From positions 77,049 to 141,048 of the forward strand of contig MNCI01017734.1 of the NCBI GenBank assembly GCA_015680685.1: a stretch of DNA of 64,000 nucleotides. The letters are read 5' to 3'. The stretch is from Gnetum montanum (Eukaryota > Streptophyta > Gnetopsida > Gnetales > Gnetaceae). Positions 37,919 through 49,739 of this stretch are shown one piece after another. The position numbers and the translations under genes were made by a program. The number at the start of each line of letters is the position of its first letter. Positions within the stretch are counted from its first letter, which is position 1. The notes beneath the pieces are model-generated. The model was not told where the DNA came from. It saw only the letters and a program-made list of their open reading frames with translations, and searched no databases.

Positions 37919-39784
37919 GGTAACATCCCTTAGGATGTTTGTACTAAAACATTGTACATCCTTTCTCATTGGTGGAGCTTGTGTTTGAACACTAAGACAC
38001 TATAACAACTTTGCCCTTTTTTCCAAAATATTTCTTCCTTTTGTTGTCTTTTCCTTTTCCAAAGGCTTGCTTTGTTTTCTCCTCCATAATTTTTAAGGCT
38101 ATGGTACATCTCTCGTCAACTAAGTCCTGCATCTTTGCTACCTACATTGCTACATTGGCGATAGATTTTTGAATTGGTATCATTTTCTTTTAGATTATGT
38201 GATCCAAGGTTTTCTCTTCTTGTGTGTCACAAACTCATGCATCTCTCTTTTGGATTGATGGATCTCTATTATACTCCTTAGCTGATTCTCTCTTACTTAA
38301 CTCACCTTCTTCCTTCACCACTTGGTCAATTAATATATAGGTTTTATAGGTAGTCAATTAAGATAATTGTCCTTGAGCATAAATCTTAAAGGTCTCTCCA
38401 GTTTTGTTTCACAACCCATCTACAATGTGTCTTAGTTGCTCCTATTGTGAGAATCCATGGCTTGGGCATCTGTGTAGTAATGAATAGTATCTACCCATCA
38501 CTACATCAAGGGTTTCATGAGTCCCTTGTTTCCATCTTTGAATTTAATTTCTTAAGTTAGATACCTATGAGTAATTTTGATACTTATCATTGAAGATCTC
38601 TTGCATGGTACTCCATCGTTTGATTGATTCAGGTTCCAGTGATCTATACTAGCTCTCTATCTCCTTCACAAGTTTTCTTGGGAATAACATTAAATTTTGC
38701 TAATCAATTTCAATATTCTATAGGATTCAAGCATCATGGAAAGCTTGGAGTTGGTTTTGTCGATCAACATTATAACCACCTCCAAATCTTGGCTTGTTGT
38801 TCATATCAAGTTATTTGATACGGTTGTCCCTCATGTGCCTAGTTGGAATGTGTACAGCTTCCTGTATGTTAATGATGCTTTGAGTAGTCCTTAGGGGTTT
38901 GTCATCTTAATTAGGTTCATGCACTTAGATATAGTAATAGCCCCTTCTGTGCTCACCCCTTTCATGATCTTTTTCCTACATATTCTCTATTCATACTCTT
39001 CATCTTATGAATCAGAATGTCTTTAATGATGGTCATAACGGTCATGAATCCTTCCTTCCCTATCATGGTCATTATACTTTTTCCTCCTTTTGTAAAATTC
39101 ATTTGATGATTATGAGGATGTAGATGAGAAAATATGAGAATGATTTTGTCTTGTTCTCCTTCTTTAACTTCGATGCTCTTCTTTATGAGATTCAATAGGA
39201 ACTCTTGGTCTTGAGTCTTTGTGCCTTGAGTCTTTTTCCTTTCTTCTGAGTGTCTCTACTAAGTTAGTATGTGATTTATGCATGATAGGTTCCTCTAATT
39301 GGATGATAGAAATTTATGATTGGAACTCATGGTTTTGGTGGAGTTGTTCAGTTGTGAATTCATCTTCATCAAGCTATTCCAAGATAATAGGAGAGTTGAC
39401 CTTCTTTCCTTTATTCTGAACATGCTTGGCCTCCATAACACTGTATCTTCATAACTACTTTTCAGTGGGCTCATAAGGTCTAGTCATGTGTGTGGTCCAA
39501 TGATACCCTCTAAGTGCTTCACTCAATTTCATCCCCTTGAGATTAGTTTGGAGTATGATGGATGCTAAACATTGTGGTGGTGAAACAATGTTCCATTGAA
39601 GGTCACTCCACCTTAATTGGCTGTCTTTATAAAAGATAAAGGTAAAATCAAGATAATAAGTATAGTGATGAGCATATGAGATCGTTTCTTTCATTGGCAT
39701 ACTCTAATCCTCTTCTTCTTATGTTCTGTCATTGCTTATCTATAGTACCTTGGTAGGTAATAATGTATCCTTGCTTGAAGTCAT
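37919..39784 (-). pseudogene. Element E gag, N-terminal part
   Basis: ATG at 39784 (MTSSKDTLLP) lies about 110 bp after the primer site. An N-terminal region (39455-39700) contains DSQLRWSDLQWNIVSPP, related to the DEYVPN..LHQDEQL segment of C and G. A Glu/Arg/Ser-rich linker follows (about 38960-39420), then the gag domain (about 38380-38860). The part just before 37919 ends at YKHPKGCY, the knuckle, where the insertion interrupts it. Many stops. Confidence 0.7.
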
Positions 39785-39896
39785 GTTGTATTTTAAGGCA
39801 TTTTTTAAGTGTTCTTTTCTTAGAGTTAGGAATTTTTAACATTTAATTCTAATGCAATGAGCTTTGTAAAATCAATTACTTAGCATACATTGACTT

Positions 39897-40637
39897 TTCA
39901 TTGACAATGGTACCAATGATGAGGGGTGGAGAAATCCAACATCCAACCATATAAGTTAAGAGTGTTCATGCATAGGCTGATCATATTCTATGGATGAGGT
40001 AATGTGATTATACTAGTAATTGGTTTGAGTTTGTGACCATTTTCTTCCAACATGGAGCTAGTATAATCTATGTGTATGGTTAGCTCAGAGTGAGGTTTAT
40101 GATATGTTGATGTTGATTGGCCATCTAGCTCCTAACATACATGATAAAGTGTGAAAATAAGTCTAAGTCTAAGGAAAATAGTAAACAGTCTATTCTAGCC
40201 TGACGTGATGGATATCTGGTAATGATTTGTTAGACATGCCTTGGACTCATACAGTTACCATTGGGATTACCAAATTTACCACTACTAAGCAAATCAAGTG
40301 ATAACACTACTAGGTTACCAGATAACTACACTTAGCATTTGAAATTAGTCATATCCATTTTGCATAACAACAGTGAAAATAAAGTGCATGGAATAGTAAA
40401 CATTAACTAGGAAAACATTTAAGTGAAAAAGTTAAACATTATTCTAGGTAAATAGTACAGAAACTAAATGGATTCTATAATGGTAAAAAGTAATCTTGAT
40501 CTTTATTTTTTGTTAGACATGTGTCCAAGTACAAGATTCTTGAATAAAGACTATGTACAATCACTCTACACCATACTATGGGCACACATTACTAAGTACT
40601 TATAGCTAAAATTGCAAAACAAACTACAAGAGTTATG
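39897..40637 (-). repeat. Element E 5' LTR (truncated) and primer site
   Basis: LTR 39917-40637 ends, on the minus strand, CCCCTCATCA and is followed by TTGGTACCATTGTCAATG (39899-39916), a near match to a TGGCGCCGTTGTC primer site. It aligns with 27682 to about 28400, but the promoter half is missing: similarity stops at 40637 just before the TATA region. Confidence 0.8.
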
Positions 40638-40649
40638 CTCAAGGATGGA

Positions 40650-42340
40650 TTGAAATTTTGAAGGATGGATTGTAATTTTTTTCTTAATGATTAACCCTTT
40701 CTCAATCCTTAGCTTAAAATTTGAAAAAAATTTAGCATTTAAGCTCAAGATGATTTTATAATAATGTTTTCCAAGGCTCTAAGGTAACTAAAATCATTAA
40801 TTTGTTCAAGTTATTTTGATTTTTTTTACTATTAGATATCATAATTTTTGAAAATATGGTGTTAGAAAAATTTTAAGAATTAAATTCCTAGCCCCCCATA
40901 ATAAATGAGCTCAACTCTGGAAGGTCATAAGTTTTCAAACAACTAAAACCAAAGGTCTGGTTCATAAGATGGCCAAGGAATATTGAATTTGAAGGATAGT
41001 TCAGTATACAAGTAGTAGAAATTAATTGAAATTGATAAGAAGTAATTTTAAAATCATGCATAAAGTTCAAGATGTTTTCCATGATGTTTTGAAAAATGTA
41101 ATGTTTCAGTTTAGAGCTATGATCAACAAAAGTCATGCAAGTGGGTCTTTTGCTAAAGTAGGCTCCTATCATAATTCACTTGCATAAAATCTTCTATAAA
41201 TGTCCATGGGTACCTTAGAAGTTAACTATAGATCATTTCTTTATTTCAAACAACACACAACGACCTTGGTTTGGATCATGCATTATACTATACAAAACTG
41301 TTAGGTTCATAATCGCATGTAATAGTGAGATGAATAATGGAATGAGAAGGGATTGCAAAGATTGGAATGTGAGGTACCTAACCACGTTTGCAATAGGTTC
41401 TTCTGTCAATTATGATTAATATGACCATCATGCCTATTTTTCCAACTTTCAAACTAAGTCCATACCGTTAATAATGGCTTCGCATTGATGTGTTCCTTTT
41501 TGCCTACCATCATGAGTCCACAACAACAATAAAGAATGAGCATCAATCCAAAAAAAGAGAAAGAAAAGAGAAGAAAAAGGTAGTTTTAGAGATTATTGAG
41601 GAAGAAATTTGGGCCTTATTAAGAGGGGTGCCTTTAGGAATGGGTAACATGTCTTTCTAGTCCCATAACTAGTGCTTGTATCTTAAGATATCTTTAGAGA
41701 GTTGTGCCTTCAATTCCCATTGTTTTTTCCTTTTTTCCTATCTCTCTTTTTTTCTTTTTATTTTTTGTTTTTTTTTGGAACCACACATTACAAGGAAATA
41801 CTTCCTTTATGGTCGATATTAAGAGTGATAATACGTTCCATGAGAAGTCATAGGCCACAAAAAGGAAGTCAAGAAGAGAACCAAACAAATCCCCTTGAGG
41901 TCACACCCTTTTCCATTCCCACTTGATCTTTCTCCTTTTCTTCAAGGCATAATGATCATTAGTTTATTTTAGTTTCATGTGAGAAGAACCATATTTCTTT
42001 CATGATAAGGATCTTTTATTCAGAGAAACTAGAGGAATGGATGATATGGTCTCATTGCATTACATAATTATTTACCCAATCATCTTGATAGCATAGAACA
42101 AAGACCTAACACATACTGTTGACTTCTATATTATGACTAAAAATATTATTAACAAAAAAACATAGGAAACATTCATAAAACATAAAGGAAATGAATCAAG
42201 AAAAGAGGAAATTATAAAGAAAAGAGAAAACTATAAAGAAAAAAAGTAAGAGGAAATGAAAAACATATTAAGAATTGAAAATTTTTGAAGAAATAGGAAA
42301 ATAATAAAAAATTGTAAAACCAAAAGTGAAAACACACTTA
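40650..42340 (-). other. Element F 3' noncoding region
   Basis: Minus strand carries GGGTGTGACCTCAAGGGGAT (about 41905) and CTAGAAAGACATGTTACCC (about 41650), as in C and B, plus stretches matching 23700-23830 of B (AAAGGGTTAAT, ATGATTTTAGTTACCT). No credible ORF. Confidence 0.65.
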
Positions 42341-42344
42341 TTAG

Positions 42345-45165
42345 TTGTTGATTCAAGATGAGGCATCTCCCCCATGACTAAACTCATGGGTGAGTATTTA
42401 GAAAATGGACCGCACATTGCCTTGGTTATACACCATAATTGTTCCATTTATGATCTTTAGTGATTTAGGTTTTCGCTTGTTAGCACATTTAACGTTGATG
42501 ATAAAATAGGTTTCAATCATTTGGAAATAAATATTTCATCGGACTAGAAGGTATTTTCTTTTTAGGGGGTCTAGATATGTTTCATTTTTGACTTTTGATT
42601 TTAGTTCTTGGGTCTCCTTGTTTAACATCTTCTTTTAGTATATAGTTAAAGTGGAATATGTCTTTCTCTATGTTCTATGTTTGGTTCATTTTCTTAGGAC
42701 TAGAACTAATAAGTGGGTTGGATATTTCCATGCATCTTTTGAATAGTTTGGTATTCTCACTATTAAGCCACTGAGTATCTTTTAGTTTAGTGACTATTGT
42801 GTAGACTTTGTTTTTCATACATACTTGTTCCTCAAGTTTGTTATGGATTGGTATAGGGATTGTTTTATTACTTTGAACTTTTAGTCCATAATTACACCCT
42901 TTATCATTATTAATAATGCATGGAATTTTTTGTTTCTCCAGAGTGATAAGTTCATATTTTATGTATAGTGTTGGAGTGATAATGGTTGTTGACTTTTGCA
43001 TAGGCTTAGGAGACATTGTTTTTGTGAGAAAGAACATTGCACTAGATTGGCCTTGTGCTAGTCTTGATGAGCTAGTAGCTCTACTAGTTTTATTCACTTC
43101 TTCTAGAACTATCCTAAAGAAAGAATATTTCTAAGACTTATGCTTAGATCTACTAACATTATCATTTACTTATATGTTGATGACACAAGTGGAATTGTTT
43201 TGTTAAGGTTGTGGTGCTAATACTTCTTACATTATTGGTGGTGACATATGTTATAGGGGAGTATAAGAGTATGAAGGATGTGATGGATGATGGGAGGCAT
43301 GAGATGGTGATCCCATAACATATGTTGTGGGTTGATGGTATTTAGAAAACTAGTAGTAATGATTTGAGGCATTTGAAGTATAACCAACAAGAAAAACATG
43401 TTGTTGAATATAATACCCATAAGGATCCATTTGGTGATAGGGATATTGCTAGTTTATTAATGACATCCCCAATGACTATGGCTTTTAGCACTATGGTTGA
43501 TAGTATTCTTGAGGTTGATAAAAATTCTGACTAGGATAATACTATTAGTTGTATAAGTATCCATAATTACCTTGTGGGTAAGGTAATCTCCTAACTTTTC
43601 TATGAACTTGGGATTTAAAGAAAAAGCCCCAAAATCTAGTAGATGTAACATAATTAGGAAATAGCCCTTTGGATGTTCATATCGGTAGATGTCACATCCA
43701 TCTTTCTCCTTTGTATTTGAGTCTACAACCTCTTATACTACAAGTATTTTTCCTTTTTTCCAATAAGTGTCCTTACCCATTTAATTGTTATTTTTCCTCC
43801 TTTTATTTTGACTACTTGATCGTATTTCCATTACCTTTTCCTATATGATTTTCAATTTGATTGTAACTTTTTCATTCATCAACTTCCACATCTTATTTAC
43901 CCTTGCTTTAGTCTCAATCATACACATTTTTATTTGCAATGTTTTGTGGGAAATCAACTTATCAAGAGCTATCTCTTTTTCTTGATCATAAATATGGATC
44001 TCTTTTTTATGAAGAGTTGGATTCCAATTATATTCCTCTACACTCTCTCTTTTACACAACTCTCTTTCTTCTTTTTCCACCTATTCAATTAGCCTTTTTT
44101 CCTAACAGGCGCTTAGCTTTGATAATTTTCCTTGGGAATAGATCCCAAGAGTTTTCCTCATTTTTTTACAAAGCCCATCTATGATGTGATGAAGTTGCTC
44201 TTTTGAGAAAATACATGGTTTGGGCATCTATGTAGTAGAAAATAGTATTTGTCTAAGGCTACATCTAGGGATTCATGGGTTTATTACTTCCAACCTTAGA
44301 TTTGTTTTCTTAAATTAGATACTCTTGAATAGGTTTGCTATTTTTCGTTGAAGAGCTCAAGCATTTTGGACCATCGGTGGGTTGAATTTGGTTCCAATGA
44401 TCTATACTAACTTTTAGCTTCTTATATTAGTATCCTAGGGAAGATCTTAAGCTTCTTCCACTCACTTTTGGTATTTTGCAAGGTGTAGACATCATCAAAG
44501 ACATGTAAATAATGTTATGAATCAGAATTGTAGCCTCTCTCAAATTTAAGAATGTTATTCATATCAACTCATTTGATGTTAATTTTTCTTTAATGCATTT
44601 GGGCTATTATAACTATCTCCATGATCTATACCATGCCTCTAGTAACCAACAAGGGTTCATCATCATCAAACATGTCATGGTGATAATCTCTATTTCTATT
44701 TCTCTAATAATGATGATCTTGTCAATTCTCTATCTGATACCTTGTATCTTATCTTTGATTTTCATTTATATCTCTATTGTGCTCTGTTAGTGGAGCTCTA
44801 TCTTCATACCTACGCTAATCTTCATCAGAACTAGATGTTGTAAAGGCAAAGAAAGATGGTAAACTAGGAGACTTGTAATGGCTTCTATATCTTTCCCTAT
44901 GATCCCTTCGTTCATCTCTTATAAGTTTGTAGGACATCCTAGTCCTTGAGGCCCTCATTTTTCTATGACTTGTTTCATTCTCTCTAGAGTTATTCATAAT
45001 AGTTGAATGTAGTCTTTGAATATAGTAAGGATTAGAATGAGCATATTAGACCCTTGCTTGTAGTGGTTCGCTCTCATTTTCTTCAATATAAATCCTATCA
45101 TTACTACTATGAGTGTTCTCATCCTGTGATGGACTAGAGGCCCTATGTGAAGAAGGCATATTCAT
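42345..45165 (-). pseudogene. Element F gag-protease (RT and integrase missing)
   Basis: ATG at 45165 (MNMPSSHRASSPSQDE). Arg/Ser-rich N-terminal part (44815-45000), gag domain (about 44200-44600), knuckle CDIYRYEHPKGYF (about 43680), Tyr/Asn/His-rich linker, then protease and linker ORF (42675-43097) with ITLEKQKIPCI and KDTQWLNSENTKLFKRCMEI. The latter resembles the segment after protease in element C (about 13030-13120). The CATGGGGGAGATGCC pol-end tract sits near 42370. RT through integrase are missing. Confidence 0.75.
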
Positions 45166-45292
45166 CATTAAGAATGTGTGTGTGAATTAAAATATTAAAT
45201 TTTCCTAAAATATAAATCATTAATTCTTTAACAAAATTGTTTATAATATAACTAATCTAGATCACTAGCACCATCCACATCAATAATTCTAA

Positions 45293-46215
45293 TGATGAGC
45301 ACTGAGTATCCCCTATGCACAACCATATGAATTACAAGTATTCACATGCAATCTAGTTGAATTCTATGAATGGAACTAGTGTGGTATTTGGATTGTTAAG
45401 CATTGATCACAAGTCACTATTTTCTCACTTGGACTAGTGGTAGCTTTATCACGTATGGTTTAGTCCAAAGTGAGACCTATGGTTATTAATATTATGTGGC
45501 TAAGGCTAAATTATATATAAGTATGAAAATCAATTATTTAATGTAATTAATAATAAGAAGATAAATCCTTAACTATCCTAAGGGTGATGAGTATCCATTC
45601 TTAGCTTGTTGTACACATCTGAAACTCACATACCCACTATTAAAATTACCAAGTATTATGCTACTGGGCAAATCAAGTAATAACACTGCTAGAATTACCA
45701 AGTGAATATGTGTTTATGCTTGAAACTTTTCATGCTCATTTCATCAATTCATTAATATGCATAAAAATATAAATATTAACTAAGTATATTAAAAGTATAT
45801 CTATTCTAAGTCAGAGTGCTACAATGAATATGAATCAATCTTAGTCTTATTGTCATTTATGGAATGTGTTTAGGTACCATGCTACTCAAATAAGACACTG
45901 TACAATTGACTCAAATTCACACTTTGGAAAATCACTGACTATTTGCTAAGATTACAGAATAAAACTACAAGAGTCTGGCTACACTATTGACCAAATGGTG
46001 CCAAATATGCAGCAAGTGCTTACATATCTATAAGAAAATACAAGCATTGCATCGATGGAGATATGTTAACTCATTTGATTATGTTAATGTAGCTAAGTTA
46101 TAGTAGATGCGATTTAGCATCTACGATGTAGAAACCAACTAAGATGCATTGATACAAATGGTACAACTCTAGATGCAATGTAGCATCTACAATATCTTAG
46201 TCGACTAATACACTT
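45293..46215 (-). repeat. Element F 5' LTR and primer site
   Basis: Ends, on the minus strand, AGTGCTCATCA at 45293, followed by a primer-site-like TTAGAATTATTGATGTGGAT. Aligns with type B LTRs over most of its length. The promoter-side part (about 46100-46200) has repeated inverted pieces of GTAGATGC..GCATCTAC in place of the GATATC repeats. The outer edge (about 46215) is approximate. Confidence 0.7.
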
Positions 46216-46234
46216 GACAAAATGATACTTTATC

Positions 46235-48465
46235 ATATTCCTACAATTTAACTACTTGACATATCAAATTTTATCACTTGTTCTCTATTCTATTTGAAAG
46301 TTTCAGTGTGTAAGTATTTTTCTACAACAAGAGGATAACTAAGATATCTTTTTAGGAGTTAAATATCAAATTTTTAAATATTTACTTTTAAATTATAGCT
46401 TTAAGCAAGAAATCTTCTAGTAAAAGTTGAACAGTTAATTTTTTTGCTAAAGTATTAGTTTCTTTTTCTTTTGGAGGCTCTAGTTAGAGAAGCTATTAGC
46501 TTTTATTTATTAGTTTTGATTAATGTTTGTTTTTATCTTTAGAGAGAGTTTTTTTCTTCTCTTTATAAGAAATTCTTTAGTAAGAATTCAAAACCCATGA
46601 GAGAGTTTTTGAACAAGAATAAGCCCTAATTATTTTCCTATCCTAAAGGGAATATTTTTTAGGATTAGTTATAAGTAGGGTGTGAATTTGAAGAGTACTA
46701 GTACTTGTCAGTATTTTTCTACCTGATAAGATGTTTAGGTCTTTGCTCTACTTCTTCAGTAAATAAGAGCATAAGTGTAAGATTGCATATCATCAAGAAT
46801 GACTTCACTGATGCTTGGTTGAAACTTGTTACAAACTTTTGATGTCCATTTTCAAGTATGCTGAGCAACAAGATACTCATAAAAAAAACATGAGAAAATG
46901 ATTCTTCACTTCTCTCAAGAGAACATTAAAGGAAAATATTTTTCACATGTTTAAGATGAGTGCCAATAGGAAGACCTTGATGAATAAGATACCATAAAAA
47001 AATATGAATTTTAGGAAATGTAGGACCTCTCCAAATATCTTTCATTTTCTACATCCAAAAGTTTATTGATACATTTTCTAGGCCTTATTAAATTTTTATG
47101 AATTAAATCATTCTTTGTAAGAAACTCATATGCAAATTTCGAATTAAAAGAAAAAACATATATGCCATCACTTTAAAAAATACCTAAAAAAGCTTAATGC
47201 AAATTATTTTCAACTTTAAATAAATTCTTAATAGTAGAAATTAACTTTTCAAAATTATTTTCCCTCTTTCTATTCGAACCATAGAGGCTCAAAACTTCAT
47301 TCCATGTAACCCATCTATTAGGCATATGCATACAAGAAACTATAGTGATGTTAAATATTCTTCAAGTGGTACACATTCTAGATGCATTAGTATCCTAAGA
47401 TTCTTCATTAAAAGGAAGCCACCATAGGCTAATTTGATTAAGCATATCTTCTAAAATTGTAATATGATTATAGTTCCAATAGTTACTAATCTTACATCAT
47501 GTTTTCCAAGTTTTTTTAAGAATTGGAGAATCAAGAATATAAATGGCCTAAGGAAAAAGATGACAATGAAGAAAGTTATTAGAAAACAAATTGGTATTAT
47601 TCTTAGGTTTTTTTTTGCATAAATCTATTTCTTAAAAGGAGCATCCAAATACCATCTTCATTAATGCACTTTACAATCCATTTTTCAACAAAATAAATAC
47701 CTTGGTTATAATAATTAATGAGGTTAATTCCTTTATTTTTCTTGCTACTAGTGCAAATATCCCAAGAAACTCTAAAAAATCTTTTCTATGTTGCTTAGAA
47801 AATGAAAGAAATTGATGGATAATACAATCAATTCCCTCATAAAAAGTTTTAGAAGGATCCTAACAACTAAAGTAATAAATATGAGTTGATTAAAGAATTT
47901 TCTTAATAACTAAAACTTTGCTAGAAAGGGTGAGCTTTTTTTTTATCTATCAAGCTTTTTTTCAATTTTATTAACCACATAGTTACAAAAAATAGTAAGA
48001 TTAGGCTCAAAAGGAAAAGGTATTTCTAAAATTTTGAAGATAGAATATTTTTTCAATATTTTCCAAAGCTTGAGAGTAATCCATTCATCAATATTACCAT
48101 GATAATGAATAATATATTTTTGCTAATTGATTTGAAAGCGAGATAAGATGTAGTAATGCTCCACTCTAGCTAAAAGCATATTGATATGTTGCAAAGAATT
48201 GTTAATCATAAAAAGAAATCATATGTAAAGTGCATATTAATCAATTACATCCCTTGATCATTAATTAAAATTCTCATAATGGAATTAGTTTGTAGATGAT
48301 AATGCATATTATGTGGAAAAAATCTACAACAACAAGAAAAAGAAAGGAGTGACAGGACAACCTTGATGAACTGACTATTGAAGAGAAAAGGAGGAACTTA
48401 ATCCAAAATTAGTAGTAACTTGAGCATTAGCATCAGTGAACAAGGTATGAATAAGTTAAATAAAA
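46235..48465 (-). pseudogene. L1-type LINE remnant (RT C-terminal half and 3' region)
   Basis: Minus strand near 48345 encodes SVHQGCPVTPFFFLLL, the HQGCP-type motif of non-LTR reverse transcriptases, preceded by LFTDANAQVTTNFG. Downstream come KWIVKCINEDGIWMLLLRNRF (about 47650) and NRWVTWNEVLSLYG (about 47290), in the order seen in plant LINEs whose RT is followed by a zinc-binding RVT domain. The catalytic DD box is not recognisable. The 5' side is cut at 48472 by an LTR. Stops and frameshifts are abundant. The low-coordinate 450 bp recur at 27130-27681. Confidence 0.65.
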
Positions 48466-48472
48466 TAATCAT

Positions 48473-49120
48473 TGATGAGTAGTGGGTACCGCTACACCCA
48501 ACCATAAAAATCACAAGCATTCACACATGATCTAGTCAAATTCTGTGTATGGGACTAGTTATGGCATCTAGATCGTTAAGCATTAATGATAGGATGTTGT
48601 CTTCCCACTTGGAGTAATGGTAGATTTATCACATATTATTTAGTCCAAAGTGAGGCATATGATAATTGATTTTGTTTAACCTTTCATACTCCTAGTTGTG
48701 AACATGATGATAGTCAAGAATAAAAATCTAAATCTAAGTAATGATTATAATGTAAATCTACTCTAGCCAAGAGTGATGAGCATCTAGTCCTTACTTGCCA
48801 TACACATCTTAGGCTCATGTTATTGTTATTGGGTTACCAAGTGTTATGCTACTGGATGAACCAAGAAATAACACTATTGGAATTACCAAAAAATTACTCT
48901 TAAACACTTGAAACTAGTCATATTCATTCCTCTTTACTAATGAACAAGTGAAGTAAAATACTTGGAAATGTAAATGATTAAAGTAAAAACTATGTTAAGT
49001 AAAATAGTAAAACTAAGTAAATGCTACAATGATAAAAAGCAATCTTGATCTTTATTTCTAGACATGAACTGTGCCCAAGTACCCTTCACTCAAATAAAGA
49101 TTCCGTAGAACTATTCATAT
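48473..49120 (-). repeat. Type B LTR, truncated (element G side)
   Basis: On the minus strand it ends GGTACCCACTACTCATCA at 48473 and aligns with 24560-25229 and 45293-45950. The neighbouring bases (48465-48472) are LINE sequence, not a primer site, so this end is an insertion boundary and the LTR was probably a 3' LTR. It is cut near 49120 before its promoter region. Confidence 0.65.
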
Positions 49121-49129
49121 TAAAGGATC

Positions 49130-49600
49130 AGAGTAGGAGTATTTGAGGTGATCATAGCTCATATAAAAAATCATTCAACATCCCCATTATGTGGTCAATT
49201 GACCTTCAGGAGCAAGAGATGCTCAAATGCTTCTTGAATCCTCAGTGAATCCTAGGAAATATGAGAACATACATGACATATTGCTACAAATAAGATAGGT
49301 CATGCATAATTTGTTTGATATCCCAAGTGATATCACTATAGCGTAGTCTAAATTAATCATCGCTAAGGAAAAGTTGGTTACGACAAAGACCAAGATGGAG
49401 CATGCATAAAATGAAGTTTAAAAACTACAAGTAAAGCTCATGATCTTAAGAGTAGAAAGAAGAGATCTCATGTAGTTTGTGGTGCCTGATCAACTTGACC
49501 AATTTCAAATAGATCATGTGAATCACCTCATCGACCAAAACATGAAGATGAAATAAGAGAATGAGAAGGTGATATGGGATGTAGATCATTAAAGTTAAAA
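49130..49600 (+). pseudogene. Inverted fragment of an element E-type 3' ORF
   Basis: Plus strand reads LFDIPSDITIA.SKLIIAKEKL, KLQVKLMILR and LDQFQIDHVNHLIDQNMKMK, matching the coiled-coil part of the E ORF near 29790-30050 (LFNIQSDVTIVQSELIMIK, NQLEKFRIEQANHLIM). DNA similarity extends upstream (GGAGC.AGAGATGCTCAAAT, 49209). It is opposite to its neighbours. A G7 run follows at about 49602. Confidence 0.7.
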
Positions 49601-49739
49601 AGGGGGGGTGAATAAGTACCTCAAATTAAAATTCTTTGGGACAAAGTGCACACACTAGATTTAATGTGATTCCCTAGCTTGGGTAATCCATACTTAGAGG
49701 ATAGTTTGCAAGCACACTTCTAGACTTTGTTACTTTCAA

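Larger units (their letters stand above)
27682..40637 (-). mobile_element. Element E: Athila-like, gag-protease plus 3' ORF, with a foreign insertion
   Basis: Read on the minus strand: 5' LTR (39917-40637, start lost), primer site TTGGTACCATTGTCAATG (39899-39916), gag in two parts (37919-39784 and 34864-35157) split by an insertion, protease and pol end (33605-34850), noncoding region (31560-33600), a long ORF (28600-31518), a TTTTTGGGG purine tract (28574-28583), and 3' LTR (27682-28573). RT, RNase H and integrase are absent. Confidence 0.75.
40638..46215 (-). mobile_element. Element F: Athila-like gag-protease element, 3' LTR lost
   Basis: Minus strand: 5' LTR (45293 to about 46215), primer site TTAGAATTATTGATGTGGAT, gag-protease (42345-45165), 3' noncoding region (40650-42340). 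It stops at the junction with element E's broken LTR at 40637. Same gag-protease-only plan as B and E. Confidence 0.7.
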
